Source of the DNA: SVQP01 sp045660125
GTDB taxonomy: Bacteria > Bacillota > Clostridia > Oscillospirales > CAG-272
Assembly (NCBI GenBank): GCA_045660125.1
Contig: JAZRDG010000064.1
Location: 1 to 46,133, forward strand
Direction of reading: 5' to 3'
Length of the DNA: 46,133 bases
The notes beneath the pieces are model-generated. The model was given only the letters and a program-made list of their open reading frames with translations, made no database searches and was not told the origin of the DNA. Each line of letters opens with the position of its first letter. The first letter of the stretch is position 1. Positions 7,778 to 15,158 of the stretch are shown here, piece after piece. Position numbers and translations under genes: made by a program.

Positions 7778-8895
7778 TCCTCCTCGTCAACCACGTCGGA
7801 GAGGTGGTCCATTTCATCGGAGAAGGTGGAATAGTCGCCAAACTTGCCCGAGTACTCGGACTTTTTCATAACGTGGATGGCGTCGGGCTGAATGTGCAAC
7901 CCGATGGTCTGACCCTCGGCAACAAAGTCGGAGGTCTCCAGCATCCACTTAAAGCCCTGTACGTCCACGATGATCTCGTAGTAGTCACCCTTGAAGGTCA
8001 CACCCGAAACCGTGCCGATCAGCATGCCGTCCTTGACGTCAACCACGTCAACGTCCTCGGGACGAATGACGATATCAACCTTTTCGTCCTTGGCAAAGCC
8101 GCAGTCCAGACAGTCAAATACGTGGCCTGCAAATTTCGCCTTGTAATCGCAGGGCATAGAGCCGTCCAGAATATTGGACTCACCGATAAAGTCGGCAACG
8201 AAAGCGTTTACGGGCTCGTTATAGATATCGGTAGGAGAGCCGATCTGCTGGATCGCACCGTCCGCCATAACAACGACGGTGTCGGACATAGAGAGCGCTT
8301 CCTCCTGATCGTGCGTGACGTAAATAAAGGTAATGCCGGTCTCACGCTGGATGTTCTTGAGCTCCTTCTGCATGTCCTTACGCAGCTTGAGGTCAAGCGC
8401 GCCGAGAGGCTCGTCCAGCAAAAGCAGCTTGGGACGGTTGACAAGTGCGCGCGCGATAGCAACACGCTGCTGCTGACCGCCCGAGAGATTGCCAACGTGG
8501 CGACGCTCAAAGCCCTTGAGATTGACAAGCTCAAGCATCTCCTTGACGCGACGTTCTATTTCATCTTTTTTAACCTTTTGAATTTTAAGACCGAACGCAA
8601 TGTTCTCATATACGTTCAGATGCGGGAACAGAGCATATCTCTGAAATACCGTGTTGACGTGGCGCTTGTACGCGGGCACGTCGTTGATGCGCTGGCCTGC
8701 AAATTCCACGTCGCCGGAATCGGGGGATACAAAACCGCCGATAATACGCAGCGTGGTGGTCTTACCGCAGCCCGAGGGACCGAGCAGGGTAACAAACTCC
8801 TTGTCATGGATTTCCAGGTCAATGGCACGCAAAACGGGCTCACCGTCAAACGACTTTGCAACCCCCTTGAGTCGAACCAAAACTTGATCGTTCAT
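7774..8895 (-). CDS. potA: Spermidine/putrescine ABC transporter ATP-binding protein
   Basis: The ATPase that powers polyamine import. The 373 residues contain Walker A GPSGCGKTT (about residues 39-47), the Q-loop FQRYALFPHL, the signature LSGGQQQRVAIARAL, Walker B LLLLDEPLGALD and the switch His in YVTHDQEEA. A C-terminal TOBE domain (about residues 280-350) follows, as in PotA and other CUT1-like ATPases. AAAGGAGT lies upstream of ATG. It is the first gene of potABCD, behind a good promoter with a dyad over its -35. Confidence 0.96.
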   Translation of the reverse strand: MNDQVLVRLKGVAKSFDGEPVLRAIDLEIHDKEFVTLLGPSGCGKTTTLRIIGGFVSPDSGDVEFAGQRINDVPAYKRHVNTVFQRYALFPHLNVYENIAFGLKIQKVKKDEIERRVKEMLELVNLKGFERRHVGNLSGGQQQRVAIARALVNRPKLLLLDEPLGALDLKLRKDMQKELKNIQRETGITFIYVTHDQEEALSMSDTVVVMADGAIQQIGSPTDIYNEPVNAFVADFIGESNILDGSMPCDYKAKFAGHVFDCLDCGFAKDEKVDIVIRPEDVDVVDVKDGMLIGTVSGVTFKGDYYEIIVDVQGFKWMLETSDFVAEGQTIGLHIQPDAIHVMKKSEYSGKFGDYSTFSDEMDHLSDVVDEEE

Positions 8896-8939
8896 TTAGC
8901 ATCATACTCCTTTTGGACAGAAATATTGATAATACTACT

Positions 8940-8968
8940 ATTGTAACAGATTTGCATCAAAAATGCAA
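8940..8968 (-). promoter_or_regulatory. Promoter of potABCD with a dyad over the -35 box
   Basis: On the minus strand TTGCAT (8963-8968), a 17-bp spacer and TACAAT (8940-8945). The -35 box is one arm of a perfect inverted repeat, TTGCAT-N5-ATGCAA (8952-8968), suggesting a repressor site that would block RNA polymerase. The regulator is not identified. Confidence 0.75.
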
Positions 8969-9089
8969 TAGATTTCGCAAAATTCTTTGAATAATCGCGA
9001 AATTTCTGTCAATGGTCAGCAAAAGGGAGCGGTTTTCTTTGATTATCTCTCGTATTCTCCTGTTTCCTCGCGTTTCCTCCGTTTTTCGC

Positions 9090-9662
9090 TTATGCGAACA
9101 GCATGCCGAACAGGCAGCAGGAGAACACAAAAAGGGTCAGTGAGGTGCCTGTGCGCAAAAGCAGCCAAACCGAGAGCAGCCACATGCAAAGCAGACTGCA
9201 AAAGCTTATGAATGCGCAGATGCGATCCACGGTCACAATGGGCAAAAATCCGCTGAGAATGCCGTGAACGATCCTGCCGCCGTCAAAGCCTTCGATCGGG
9301 ATCAGATTCATCAGGCAAAGCGAAAGGCTGGATAGGCAAAACTCGTACAAGAAGCTTGCTTTGGAGCAAAAGGGAAGCGTCAGGGCAAAGCAAAGCAGAT
9401 TGATCAAGGGCCCTGCAAAACAGAGTGCAACCATGGCAGGGTAAGAGCAGAGCCTGCCGGTCGTGGAAAGCCGTGCGCCCAGCACGTCAAGCTTCATGGC
9501 ACTAAGGTCGATGCGCAGCAGTCGTGCCGCAGCAACGTGCCCAAGCTCGTGTATCACGGCAGCCAAAACAAAGGCGCAAAGCCGGGGCAGCGGCGTGGTT
9601 GCCAGCATGCATACCAATAATATAAATGTAGCAGGGGATACGGATATCTTCAGCTTGCTCAA
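9090..9662 (-). CDS. Site-2 protease family (M50) membrane metalloprotease, SpoIVFB-like
   Basis: An intramembrane zinc metalloprotease of about 190 residues. The zinc motif HELGH lies in the second hydrophobic segment and the third-ligand motif NLIPIEGFDGG follows about 95 residues later, both as in SpoIVFB-type proteases. Five to six hydrophobic segments are visible, and there is no CBS domain. I prefer a TTG start at 9662, since AGGTGAT lies just before it; another in-frame TTG at 9683 has no Shine-Dalgarno. SpoIVFB activates pro-sigma-K in sporulating bacilli, but no SpoIVFA homologue is adjacent, so the target is unknown. Confidence 0.85.
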   Translation of the reverse strand: MSKLKISVSPATFILLVCMLATTPLPRLCAFVLAAVIHELGHVAAARLLRIDLSAMKLDVLGARLSTTGRLCSYPAMVALCFAGPLINLLCFALTLPFCSKASFLYEFCLSSLSLCLMNLIPIEGFDGGRIVHGILSGFLPIVTVDRICAFISFCSLLCMWLLSVWLLLRTGTSLTLFVFSCCLFGMLFA

Positions 9663-9701
9663 AAGATCACCTACGTTTTTCAAAAATTCACAAAAAAGCG
9701 G

Positions 9702-9730
9702 TTGACAATCAGCTGACTGTCATATATAAT
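9702..9730 (+). promoter_or_regulatory. Consensus promoter with a MerR-style dyad in the spacer
   Basis: TTGACA (9702-9707), 17 bp, TATAAT (9725-9730). A 20-bp inverted repeat, TGACA-A-TCAGCTGA-C-TGTCA (9703-9722, nine of ten pairs matched), fills the spacer between the two boxes. That is where MerR-family proteins bind. The gene it drives encodes a MerR-like DUF1836 protein, so autoregulation is a natural inference. Confidence 0.85.
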
Positions 9731-9759
9731 AAAATCACTACATGAAAGAGAGGATTGCT

Positions 9760-10347
9760 ATGCATTTACAGATACATGATGCCCTGATCCCGGGCACTAA
9801 GCTGCGCAGAGCGGACATGGACGGCGTGACCGGCCTTGCGTTTCTTTCCAAGATCTTTTTTATTACCGACGGCGTTATGCTGACGCAGATCAGAGATATC
9901 TCGGGTATTGACGGCTCTACCTTGCAAAACTGGACCAAAAGAGGCTGGGTGCCGCTTTCCAAGTCCAAGAAGTACGATATCGATCAGGTTGCGTACATTT
10001 TGATCATCAATATGCTGCGCCCCTGCATGCAGCTGGATAAGATCGCTTATATGCTGGAGTATATCAACGGTGACCTTGAGGACGAGAGCGACGATATCAT
10101 TCGCGCAAGCGTGCTCTACGATTATATCTGCCGCATTCTGGACGCGCTGGTAGAGCAGAATCAGTGCTCCTTCTCCTCGATCAGACACGTGATCGAGCAG
10201 CAGACCGCAGGCTATACCGAGATTATGGACGGCGCAAAGGAACGCCTGACCGATGCACTTGAGGCAATTGTTGTGGCGTATTACGCAACGCTGATCAAGC
10301 ACCGTTCGGACGAGCTTGTCAACAGATTGGTAGGCAACCGTGAATAA
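9760..10347 (+). CDS. DUF1836 family MerR-like transcriptional regulator
   Basis: A 195-residue protein of the DUF1836 (YkrK-type) family. The helix-turn-helix-like core is MLTQIRDISGIDGSTLQNWTKRGWV, followed by the conserved KKYDIDQVAYILIINMLR and LDKIAYMLEYING. The rest is helical and may dimerise or sense a ligand. I choose ATG 9760 because AGAGAGGA lies at the right distance; an ATG at 9742 falls about 5 bases from the expected transcript start and has no Shine-Dalgarno. It overlaps the next gene and is probably co-expressed with that membrane protein. The signal sensed is unknown. Confidence 0.82.
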   Translation: MHLQIHDALIPGTKLRRADMDGVTGLAFLSKIFFITDGVMLTQIRDISGIDGSTLQNWTKRGWVPLSKSKKYDIDQVAYILIINMLRPCMQLDKIAYMLEYINGDLEDESDDIIRASVLYDYICRILDALVEQNQCSFSSIRHVIEQQTAGYTEIMDGAKERLTDALEAIVVAYYATLIKHRSDELVNRLVGNRE

Positions 10348-10939
10348 GACGTGGGGTGAGCGAGTGGTGCTTGCCGTGATCTATTTGTTGCTGATCTCGT
10401 TCGCGGCGACCGCCTCGTACCTGATCGCAGACCAGATCATGCGCATGCTCAACACCATTCTCGTGCTTGAAAAAACGCACGTCGCAAGCGTGCTCAGACT
10501 GTTTTTGACCGTGCTGATCAGCGGAGCGATCCTGTCTGCCGTTTCTTTCTGGGAAGGGTATCACTTTGCATCGTTTGATAAAGGGGTCGTGTTCCCGGCA
10601 ATCGGCATGTCGCTTGGCGTTCATTTCGTGCTCGGCTTTTTGCTTGGCTTTACGCCTTGGGTCACGGGCGGCGTTTTGTATCTTGCAGGCTGGATCAAAT
10701 ATGGCGCAGGGTACACCTCGGAGTGCTCCATGGCAACCAAGGACGTCAGCGTGTTCTGTTTCCTTGGTGCGTTCGTTCTGTTTGCCGCCTTGTATACGCT
10801 GTTTATGACGCTGCCGCAGTATTACGGCATGCTCAAGAGATTTGCGGACAGGGAAGCGCTGCTTGAGGAGAGAGAACACAGAACAACCTATGTGCAACCG
10901 CCCGAGGAATATGCGGGCTCGGACCAAAATAATGAGTGA
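10340..10939 (+). CDS. Hypothetical integral membrane protein downstream of DUF1836
   Basis: About 199 residues with four to five hydrophobic segments (roughly residues 9-33, 48-72, 80-115 and 135-160) and a charged cytoplasmic C-terminus. I do not recognise a family. A GTG start at 10340 overlaps the preceding gene by 8 bp; an alternative GTG at 10364 has a better Shine-Dalgarno (GGGGTGA 4 bp upstream). Placement suggests that it works with, or is controlled by, the DUF1836 regulator. YkrK-type regulators controlling adjacent membrane proteins is only an analogy. Confidence 0.7.
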   Translation: MNKTWGERVVLAVIYLLLISFAATASYLIADQIMRMLNTILVLEKTHVASVLRLFLTVLISGAILSAVSFWEGYHFASFDKGVVFPAIGMSLGVHFVLGFLLGFTPWVTGGVLYLAGWIKYGAGYTSECSMATKDVSVFCFLGAFVLFAALYTLFMTLPQYYGMLKRFADREALLEEREHRTTYVQPPEEYAGSDQNNE

Positions 10940-10945
10940 AGATTT

Positions 10946-10974
10946 TGAAATCCCTTATATAATAAGGGATTTCA
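10946..10974 (+). terminator. Hairpin after the DUF1836/membrane-protein operon
   Basis: Perfect 12-bp arms (tgaaatccctta / taagggatttca) with a 5-base loop, 7 bp after the stop codon. Only a weak T tract follows, so termination may be inefficient. Confidence 0.65.
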
Positions 10975-10992
10975 ATCTTACTTGAAAACACC

Positions 10993-11016
10993 GAAAAATT
11001 TTTTAAAAAATTTTTC
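10993..11016. other. Pure A/T palindrome upstream of the tRNA promoter
   Basis: A perfect 24-bp palindrome of the form G-A5-T6-A6-T5-C ends 9 bp before the -35 of the tRNA operon. It could be an UP element or bent DNA that boosts the tRNA promoter, or the remnant of a terminator. Confidence 0.5.
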
Positions 11017-11025
11017 AAAAAGGTA

Positions 11026-11053
11026 TTGACAAATTTCAAAAAAGGTGTATAAT
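11026..11053 (+). promoter_or_regulatory. Promoter of the tRNA-Leu pair
   Basis: TTGACA (11026-11031), a 16-bp spacer and TATAAT (11048-11053), with A-rich DNA upstream. It fits a strong stable-RNA promoter; the transcript would start about 30 bases before the first tRNA. Confidence 0.85.
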
Positions 11054-11090
11054 GTTATACGTTGCCGGTGAGCAAGCCAAGGCAGCGAAT

Positions 11091-11175
11091 GCGAGAGTGG
11101 CGGAACTGGCAGACGCGCACGTTTGAGGGGCGTGTGGTTTACACCGTACGGGTTCAAGTCCCGTTTCTCGCACCA
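11091..11175 (+). tRNA. tRNA-Leu (anticodon GAG)
   Basis: An 85-base class II tRNA. The acceptor stem GCGAGAG pairs with TTCTCGC, the D-arm holds GGCAGACGC, the anticodon loop is TTGAGGG (anticodon GAG) and a long variable arm is present. The T-arm is GGGTTCAAGTCCC and the CCA end is encoded. Confidence 0.95.
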
Positions 11176-11178
11176 TAT

Positions 11179-11265
11179 GCGGGTATGGCGGAATTGGCAG
11201 ACGCGCTAGATTCAGGTTCTAGTGGGGGCAACTTCGTGGAGGTTCAAGTCCTCTTACCCGCACCA
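11179..11265 (+). tRNA. tRNA-Leu (anticodon CAG)
   Basis: An 87-base class II tRNA, 3 bp after the first. The acceptor GCGGGTA pairs with TACCCGC, the anticodon arm is CTAGA-TTCAGGT-TCTAG (anticodon CAG), the variable arm is long and CCA is encoded. Fragments of its 3' half recur several times downstream (11.3-11.64 kb). Confidence 0.95.
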
Positions 11266-11304
11266 AAACAAAAGGGATGATCATTTGATCATCCCTTTTG
11301 TTTT
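11266..11304 (+). terminator. Terminator of the tRNA operon
   Basis: A perfect 18-bp stem (aaacaaaagggatgatca and its complement) with a 2-base loop, starting immediately after the encoded CCA. The right arm ends in a T-rich stretch. Confidence 0.9.
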
Positions 11305-11311
11305 GCTTCGG

Positions 11312-11640
11312 GTATATAGCGGAGGACTTGAAGGGGAGCGGTAATGAATGACATGCCGGTGGCATGTCAGAACCGCGACTGACCGAGGCGCGTAGCAAAA
11401 GACCGCATCAAAACGCGGCTTTTGCGTCGTCGCGCCGAGACGCAAGTCCTCTTACCCGCCAGCATCTTTTTGCTTTGTCGCGGGTAAGAGGTAATGCAGC
11501 AACTCCTGCGAGCTCGTTGCATACTGCTGGGTTTAAATCACCAAACTCCGAGCTCGACGCAGATTTGCAGGTTCTAAGTCCTCTTACCCGTACTTTTGCG
11601 TCGTCGCGCCGAGAATCAAGTCCTCTTACCCGCATTTCAG
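11312..11640. repeat. Cluster of degenerate tRNA-Leu fragments and direct repeats
   Basis: The 17-bp 3' segment of tRNA-Leu(CAG), CAAGTCCTCTTACCCGC (11245-11261), is repeated exactly at 11443-11459 and 11617-11633. A close variant (AAGTCCTCTTACCCG) ends at 11590 and an inverted partial copy lies at 11481-11490. The two exact copies are each preceded by the same 22-bp unit (11419-11440 and 11593-11614). The piece ending at 11590 also keeps anticodon-arm bases (CAGGTTCTA), joined directly to the T-arm, like a tRNA with its variable arm deleted. A small hairpin (acatgcc / ggcatgt) lies at 11351-11367. I see no gene here; open frames across it lack coding features. It looks like a scar of repeated integration or tRNA recombination. 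Confidence 0.8.
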
Positions 11641-11707
11641 TAAATCAGCATCTTTTCCCCACATTGCAACAAAAATACAGCCTCTGAAAAATCTTTTCCC
11701 CACCTTA

Positions 11708-11736
11708 TTGACAGGTGAAATTTGGTGTGTTATAGT
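11708..11736 (+). promoter_or_regulatory. Promoter of the VanZ-like gene
   Basis: TTGACA, a 17-bp spacer and TATAGT, about 40 bp before the start codon. The -35 sits between short inverted arms (cacct / aggtg). Confidence 0.8.
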
Positions 11737-11776
11737 GGTTTTATCAACACGGAAAATTCGATTTTCGGAGGACTGA

Positions 11777-12253
11777 ATGAAGAGAACTGTTAAGATATTG
11801 CTTTATGTATTTTTTGTGATTTACTGCCTGGCGCTCGTGAAATTTCTTTTGCTTGAGGGGCGCTATCATACGGAGAATTCTATTGAATTTTACATACGCA
11901 GATCAAATTTCATTCCATTCAAAACAGTATGGGATTACATAGTGAAATTATCCGAGAATCGAATTGAACTTGACATTGTGATCAGAAATCTTGCAGGCAA
12001 TTTGATCGTATTATTTCCAATGGGTTGTTTTTTGCCGTGTATGTTCAAGAAATTCCAAAATATCGGTACTGCGATCGCACTGTGCTTTGGAATCGTTTTG
12101 TTTGTTGAGCTGCTGCAAATGATTTTACGCATAGGATTTTTGGATGTTGACGATTTCATTTTGAATTTAGGCGGCGCGGCTTTAGGTTATTTATTTGTCC
12201 ATATTCCTTTTTTCAATAAGCTTTTGCAAAAAACATACGTTTATAAGGCTTGA
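11777..12253 (+). CDS. VanZ-like membrane protein
   Basis: A 158-residue protein of the VanZ family with about four transmembrane helices. The conserved pieces are SNFIPFKTVWDYI, RNLAGNLIVLFPMGCFLP and FVELLQMILRIGFLDVDDFILNLGGAALGY. VanZ proteins give mild teicoplanin resistance in enterococci, but most chromosomal members have unknown roles in the cell envelope. TTTTCGGAGGACTGA precedes ATG. Base and codon use are visibly more AT-rich than in flanking genes, and it sits just past the tRNA-Leu repeat scar, which suggests acquisition by transfer. Confidence 0.88.
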   Translation: MKRTVKILLYVFFVIYCLALVKFLLLEGRYHTENSIEFYIRRSNFIPFKTVWDYIVKLSENRIELDIVIRNLAGNLIVLFPMGCFLPCMFKKFQNIGTAIALCFGIVLFVELLQMILRIGFLDVDDFILNLGGAALGYLFVHIPFFNKLLQKTYVYKA

Positions 12254-12289
12254 GTGAAACAATTATTACGTGATGAGACGGGAGAAACC

Positions 12290-13273
12290 ATGAAGAAAAT
12301 TATTGCTTTAATGCTTTTAGTATTTACTATTATTCCATTTGCCGCGTGTACCCAAAAGCAAGACGACCCCGTAGAGGACTACGCCGACGTTATTGCGCTG
12401 TACCGAAAGGTGATCCACACTTGTGCTTGGTATGAGGATTACAAGCACAACACATATGCCGAGAATCTCGGCATTACCGATCCCGAGCAAAAGACACTTT
12501 TCGAGGAGCTGCTGTACGCTGCGTTTCTCAATTATCCAGGTCGCGGAGGCGAGGATCAAGCGGCACTTGCGCATAAGTTGTCATGCGGCTATGCCATCAA
12601 GGATATCAATGCGGACGGCGTGGATGAATTGGTGCTCATGCAGGACGATTATACGGTCGTCGCCGTGCTGTCGATGTCAAATGATAAGCCTGTTTTGCTT
12701 GACACGTATCGATCGCGCAAAACTTGCTGGATCGACGGCGATGGACGTTTGCACGTCAGAGGCAGCAACGGAGCGGACGTAGGATCGCATACCGTTTACA
12801 AGATAGCTGACGGTGGAGCAGAGCTTGAAATGCTTATTGAATTCGGTCTTGCAGGCCATGAGTGGGTGGATGGCGAAGCAATACTAAAGTATTACAAGCT
12901 CGAAAACGATCTTGCTATGAATATTACAAAAGAGGAATACGAGCAGTTGTTCGAGCAATGGAAATACAACGGAATGTCGGGAACTGCGGTCACCAAGGAC
13001 CATTCCGGACTGGCGTTCACGCCCTTGTTTGACAAGCTGATCACCGAAGATCAGGCAATTGAGTTTGCAACGGCATATTGGAGTCGGTTTGATATTGAGG
13101 AAAACGGCTACCAAGTTGCGCTCGGGTACAATGAAAAAGCCCCCGATTCGGTCTACGTTGTGCGGATACTCAGGATTGTCAATGGCGACCACTATTCCAC
13201 CTTTGATGAGATCTGGGTGGATAAGATTTCGGGAGATACGATCATACCCACTTGGAACGAGGCTAAGGGATAA
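12290..13273 (+). CDS. Predicted lipoprotein of unknown function
   Basis: A 327-residue exported protein beginning with a lipoprotein signal peptide (MKKIIALMLLVF, lipobox PFAAC). It is then mostly beta-rich, with a DINADGVDEL segment like the calcium-binding repeats of FG-GAP or dockerin-like proteins. Near the C-terminus a segment (about residues 255-325, with VYVVRILRIVNG and EIWVDKISGDTIIPTW) resembles PepSY-like modules. I choose ATG 12290 because GGGAGAAACC precedes it and the signal peptide starts there; an in-frame ATG/GTG-rich extension upstream lacks a signal. It probably shares the VanZ transcript (36 bp gap). Confidence 0.75.
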   Translation: MKKIIALMLLVFTIIPFAACTQKQDDPVEDYADVIALYRKVIHTCAWYEDYKHNTYAENLGITDPEQKTLFEELLYAAFLNYPGRGGEDQAALAHKLSCGYAIKDINADGVDELVLMQDDYTVVAVLSMSNDKPVLLDTYRSRKTCWIDGDGRLHVRGSNGADVGSHTVYKIADGGAELEMLIEFGLAGHEWVDGEAILKYYKLENDLAMNITKEEYEQLFEQWKYNGMSGTAVTKDHSGLAFTPLFDKLITEDQAIEFATAYWSRFDIEENGYQVALGYNEKAPDSVYVVRILRIVNGDHYSTFDEIWVDKISGDTIIPTWNEAKG

Positions 13274-13292
13274 ATCTTAATATCTTAATTTT

Positions 13293-13357
13293 CCCCTCAA
13301 AACTAACAAATTCTCGCATTATATGCTATAATGTTGATAATACGTTAGTTTGAGGGG
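13293..13357 (+). promoter_or_regulatory. Promoter nested between inverted arms, right arm overlapping the RBS
   Basis: An extended -10 (TGCTATAAT, with TATAAT at 13327-13332) drives the YwaF-type gene. It is flanked by inverted arms: CCCCTCAAAACTAAC (13293-13307) and GTTAGTTTGAGGGG (13344-13357), with one bulged A. The right arm contains the GAGGGG Shine-Dalgarno of the gene at 13364. Transcripts from this promoter lack the left arm, while read-through transcripts from upstream contain both and would hide the binding site. Confidence 0.7.
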
Positions 13358-13363
13358 ATTGTT

Positions 13364-14131
13364 ATGTTAAAATTCTTAGGATTTACCGACACGCTTCCCG
13401 AAGCGCAAGGTGCGTATTCCTGGCAACATCTGACATTCGTTACAACGCTGGTGCTGATTATGATTGCACTGGCTATCGTGATTGGCTTACATTACCGTAA
13501 GCATCCGGAAAAGAATAAAAACGTTCCGCTGATCTGGGCTGCATTGCTGATCGACGGCTTTGAGATCTGCAAGATCGTGCTGAACTGTATTCATGCAGAT
13601 GACCCCGTGCAATCTCTCCTGATCAATCTGCCGCTGTTTTTGTGCAGCATCCAGCTGATCACGCTGCCTTTGGCTGCGTTCTCTAAGGGAAGATTGAAGG
13701 AGGCTGCGCTGGACTTTGTTATGATCTTCGGCTTGCTTGGCGCACTCGCAGGCACTTACGGAGCAGCACAGAACTACGGCGTATATCATATTTTCTATTA
13801 CGTAAACGTCATTTCGGGTATTACGCATTGCATTTCCGGCTTTGGCTCGCTTTACATAGCAATTTCGGGCATGGCAAGCATGAAAAAGCATAATATCGGC
13901 ATCACGTTCGGCATCCTCGGCTTTTTCTGCGCAGCAGCATATGCGGTCAATCGCATCATCGATTACAACTATATGTTCTTGATGCGCGGCGACGGCACGC
14001 CCTATGACATTCTGTTCAATCTCGTCGGCGGCAGCCCCATTTTCTATCCCTTGGGCGTTGTGGTACTGTTCCTTGTGTACATCGCCGCATATTACATGGT
14101 CTATTTCCTTGCTAACAAGAAGAAAGCATAA
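13364..14131 (+). CDS. YwaF-type (TIGR02206-like) integral membrane protein
   Basis: A 255-residue protein with about seven transmembrane helices, of the Bacillota YwaF/TIGR02206 family. It shows the conserved start FSWQHL-like (AYSWQHLTFV), LPLFLCSIQLI, a long middle run with IFYYVNVISG, AYAVNRIIDYNYMFL and a C-terminal PLGVVVLFLVYIAAYYMVYF. The biochemical role is unknown. It has its own promoter and ends at a bidirectional terminator. Confidence 0.82.
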   Translation: MLKFLGFTDTLPEAQGAYSWQHLTFVTTLVLIMIALAIVIGLHYRKHPEKNKNVPLIWAALLIDGFEICKIVLNCIHADDPVQSLLINLPLFLCSIQLITLPLAAFSKGRLKEAALDFVMIFGLLGALAGTYGAAQNYGVYHIFYYVNVISGITHCISGFGSLYIAISGMASMKKHNIGITFGILGFFCAAAYAVNRIIDYNYMFLMRGDGTPYDILFNLVGGSPIFYPLGVVVLFLVYIAAYYMVYFLANKKKA

Positions 14132-14148
14132 CTTACAATCAAAAAACA

Positions 14149-14183
14149 AACGCCACCGCGCAGCGCGGTGGCGTTCTTTTTTA
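14149..14183. terminator. Bidirectional terminator between convergent genes
   Basis: An 11-bp GC-rich stem (acgccaccgcg / cgcggtggcgt) with a 3-base loop, A run on the left and T run on the right. It serves the plus-strand YwaF-type gene and the minus-strand transporter. Confidence 0.9.
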
Positions 14184-15158
14184 CCATATTTGCAGAACCT
14201 TTTGCGCCAGCGTTACCATCAGCGGCAGCGTGCCAAGGCAGAGCAGGCTGGAAACGCCAACCGTTTGTGAGGCGTATCCGGGCGAGATGTCGTAGGTTTC
14301 GGAGAACATCGAAATGATGGATGCGGTCGGCAATGCGGTCACCGCGGTGGAGAACATGACGATATCATCCGAAAATCCCAGCAGCTTGCATATGACGAAC
14401 ACGATCGCAGGGATCAGGATCAGCTTGCAGAGTGAGAACAGATAGATTTTGCCCGAGCAAAGCAGCTGCTTGGGCGTTCTTGTTGCAAGCAACGCACCCG
14501 TGATCAGTACCGAGATGGGCAAGCAAAGCGCGGCGAGCTTGGCAAACAGCATCAAAAACGCATCGTCAATGACAGTGCCGATCAGCGGATTCTTGAGCGC
14601 GGGATTGCGCAAAAGATACAGCGCAACGCCGATCGCGCAGGGAATCGAGCCGAAATTGATCAGCGCCTTCTTGGGCGTCATGCGGATATCGTCACGCTTG
14701 CGTCCCAAAATCATCAAGCCCCAGATGTACATAAAGATATTGAAGCTGATCAGGAAGAACGCGCCGTAAAATTTGCCGATATCGCCAAAGATCGCGCCAA
14801 GGATGGGCAGACCGATAAAGCCGCAGTTGGTAAAGATCAGCGAAAACTCGGTGATCTTGCGCTCGTTGAGGTCCTTATAGGGCAAGCAAAGAGGGAAGGC
14901 GATCAGCGCCATGAGCAGGTGCAAAAAGAACCCGATGGCAAGGATCAAAAGCCCTTTTTTGAGGTTTTCATTGGTATATTCCACGTTGACAAGCGCGTCA
15001 ATGATCATCATGGGCTGCCCGACCTTGATAATCAGCGTGGAAAGCCTTTTGGATGCGAGATCATCGATCCATCCGATCTTGCGGCAGAAAAATCCTGCCA
15101 CGAGCATCAGAAACATGACGATAATGACCACTAACAGAGATGTAAAATCGTACGTCAT
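14181..15158 (-). CDS. AEC family (auxin efflux carrier-like) transporter
   Basis: A 325-residue membrane protein with about ten hydrophobic segments in two repeats. Typical AEC features are the N-terminal LLVVIIVMFLMLVAGFFCRK, the conserved FTNCGFIGLPILGAIFG, the second-half LPISVLITGALLA and the late ALPTASIISMFSETYD. AEC carriers export or import small organic acids such as malate; the substrate here is not predictable. It overlaps the uracil-DNA glycosylase gene by 4 bp and is translated from the same transcript. Confidence 0.88.
   Translation of the reverse strand: MTYDFTSLLVVIIVMFLMLVAGFFCRKIGWIDDLASKRLSTLIIKVGQPMMIIDALVNVEYTNENLKKGLLILAIGFFLHLLMALIAFPLCLPYKDLNERKITEFSLIFTNCGFIGLPILGAIFGDIGKFYGAFFLISFNIFMYIWGLMILGRKRDDIRMTPKKALINFGSIPCAIGVALYLLRNPALKNPLIGTVIDDAFLMLFAKLAALCLPISVLITGALLATRTPKQLLCSGKIYLFSLCKLILIPAIVFVICKLLGFSDDIVMFSTAVTALPTASIISMFSETYDISPGYASQTVGVSSLLCLGTLPLMVTLAQKVLQIW

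Noticed and set aside
11419..11640. The direct repeats as a CRISPR array
   Set aside because: Only two full repeats with a 150-bp gap, and they derive from a tRNA; no cas gene is present.
11364..11687. Open frames across the tRNA-Leu repeat region
   Set aside because: Sequence is made of repeats and tRNA pieces, with no start site signal and no protein-like pattern.
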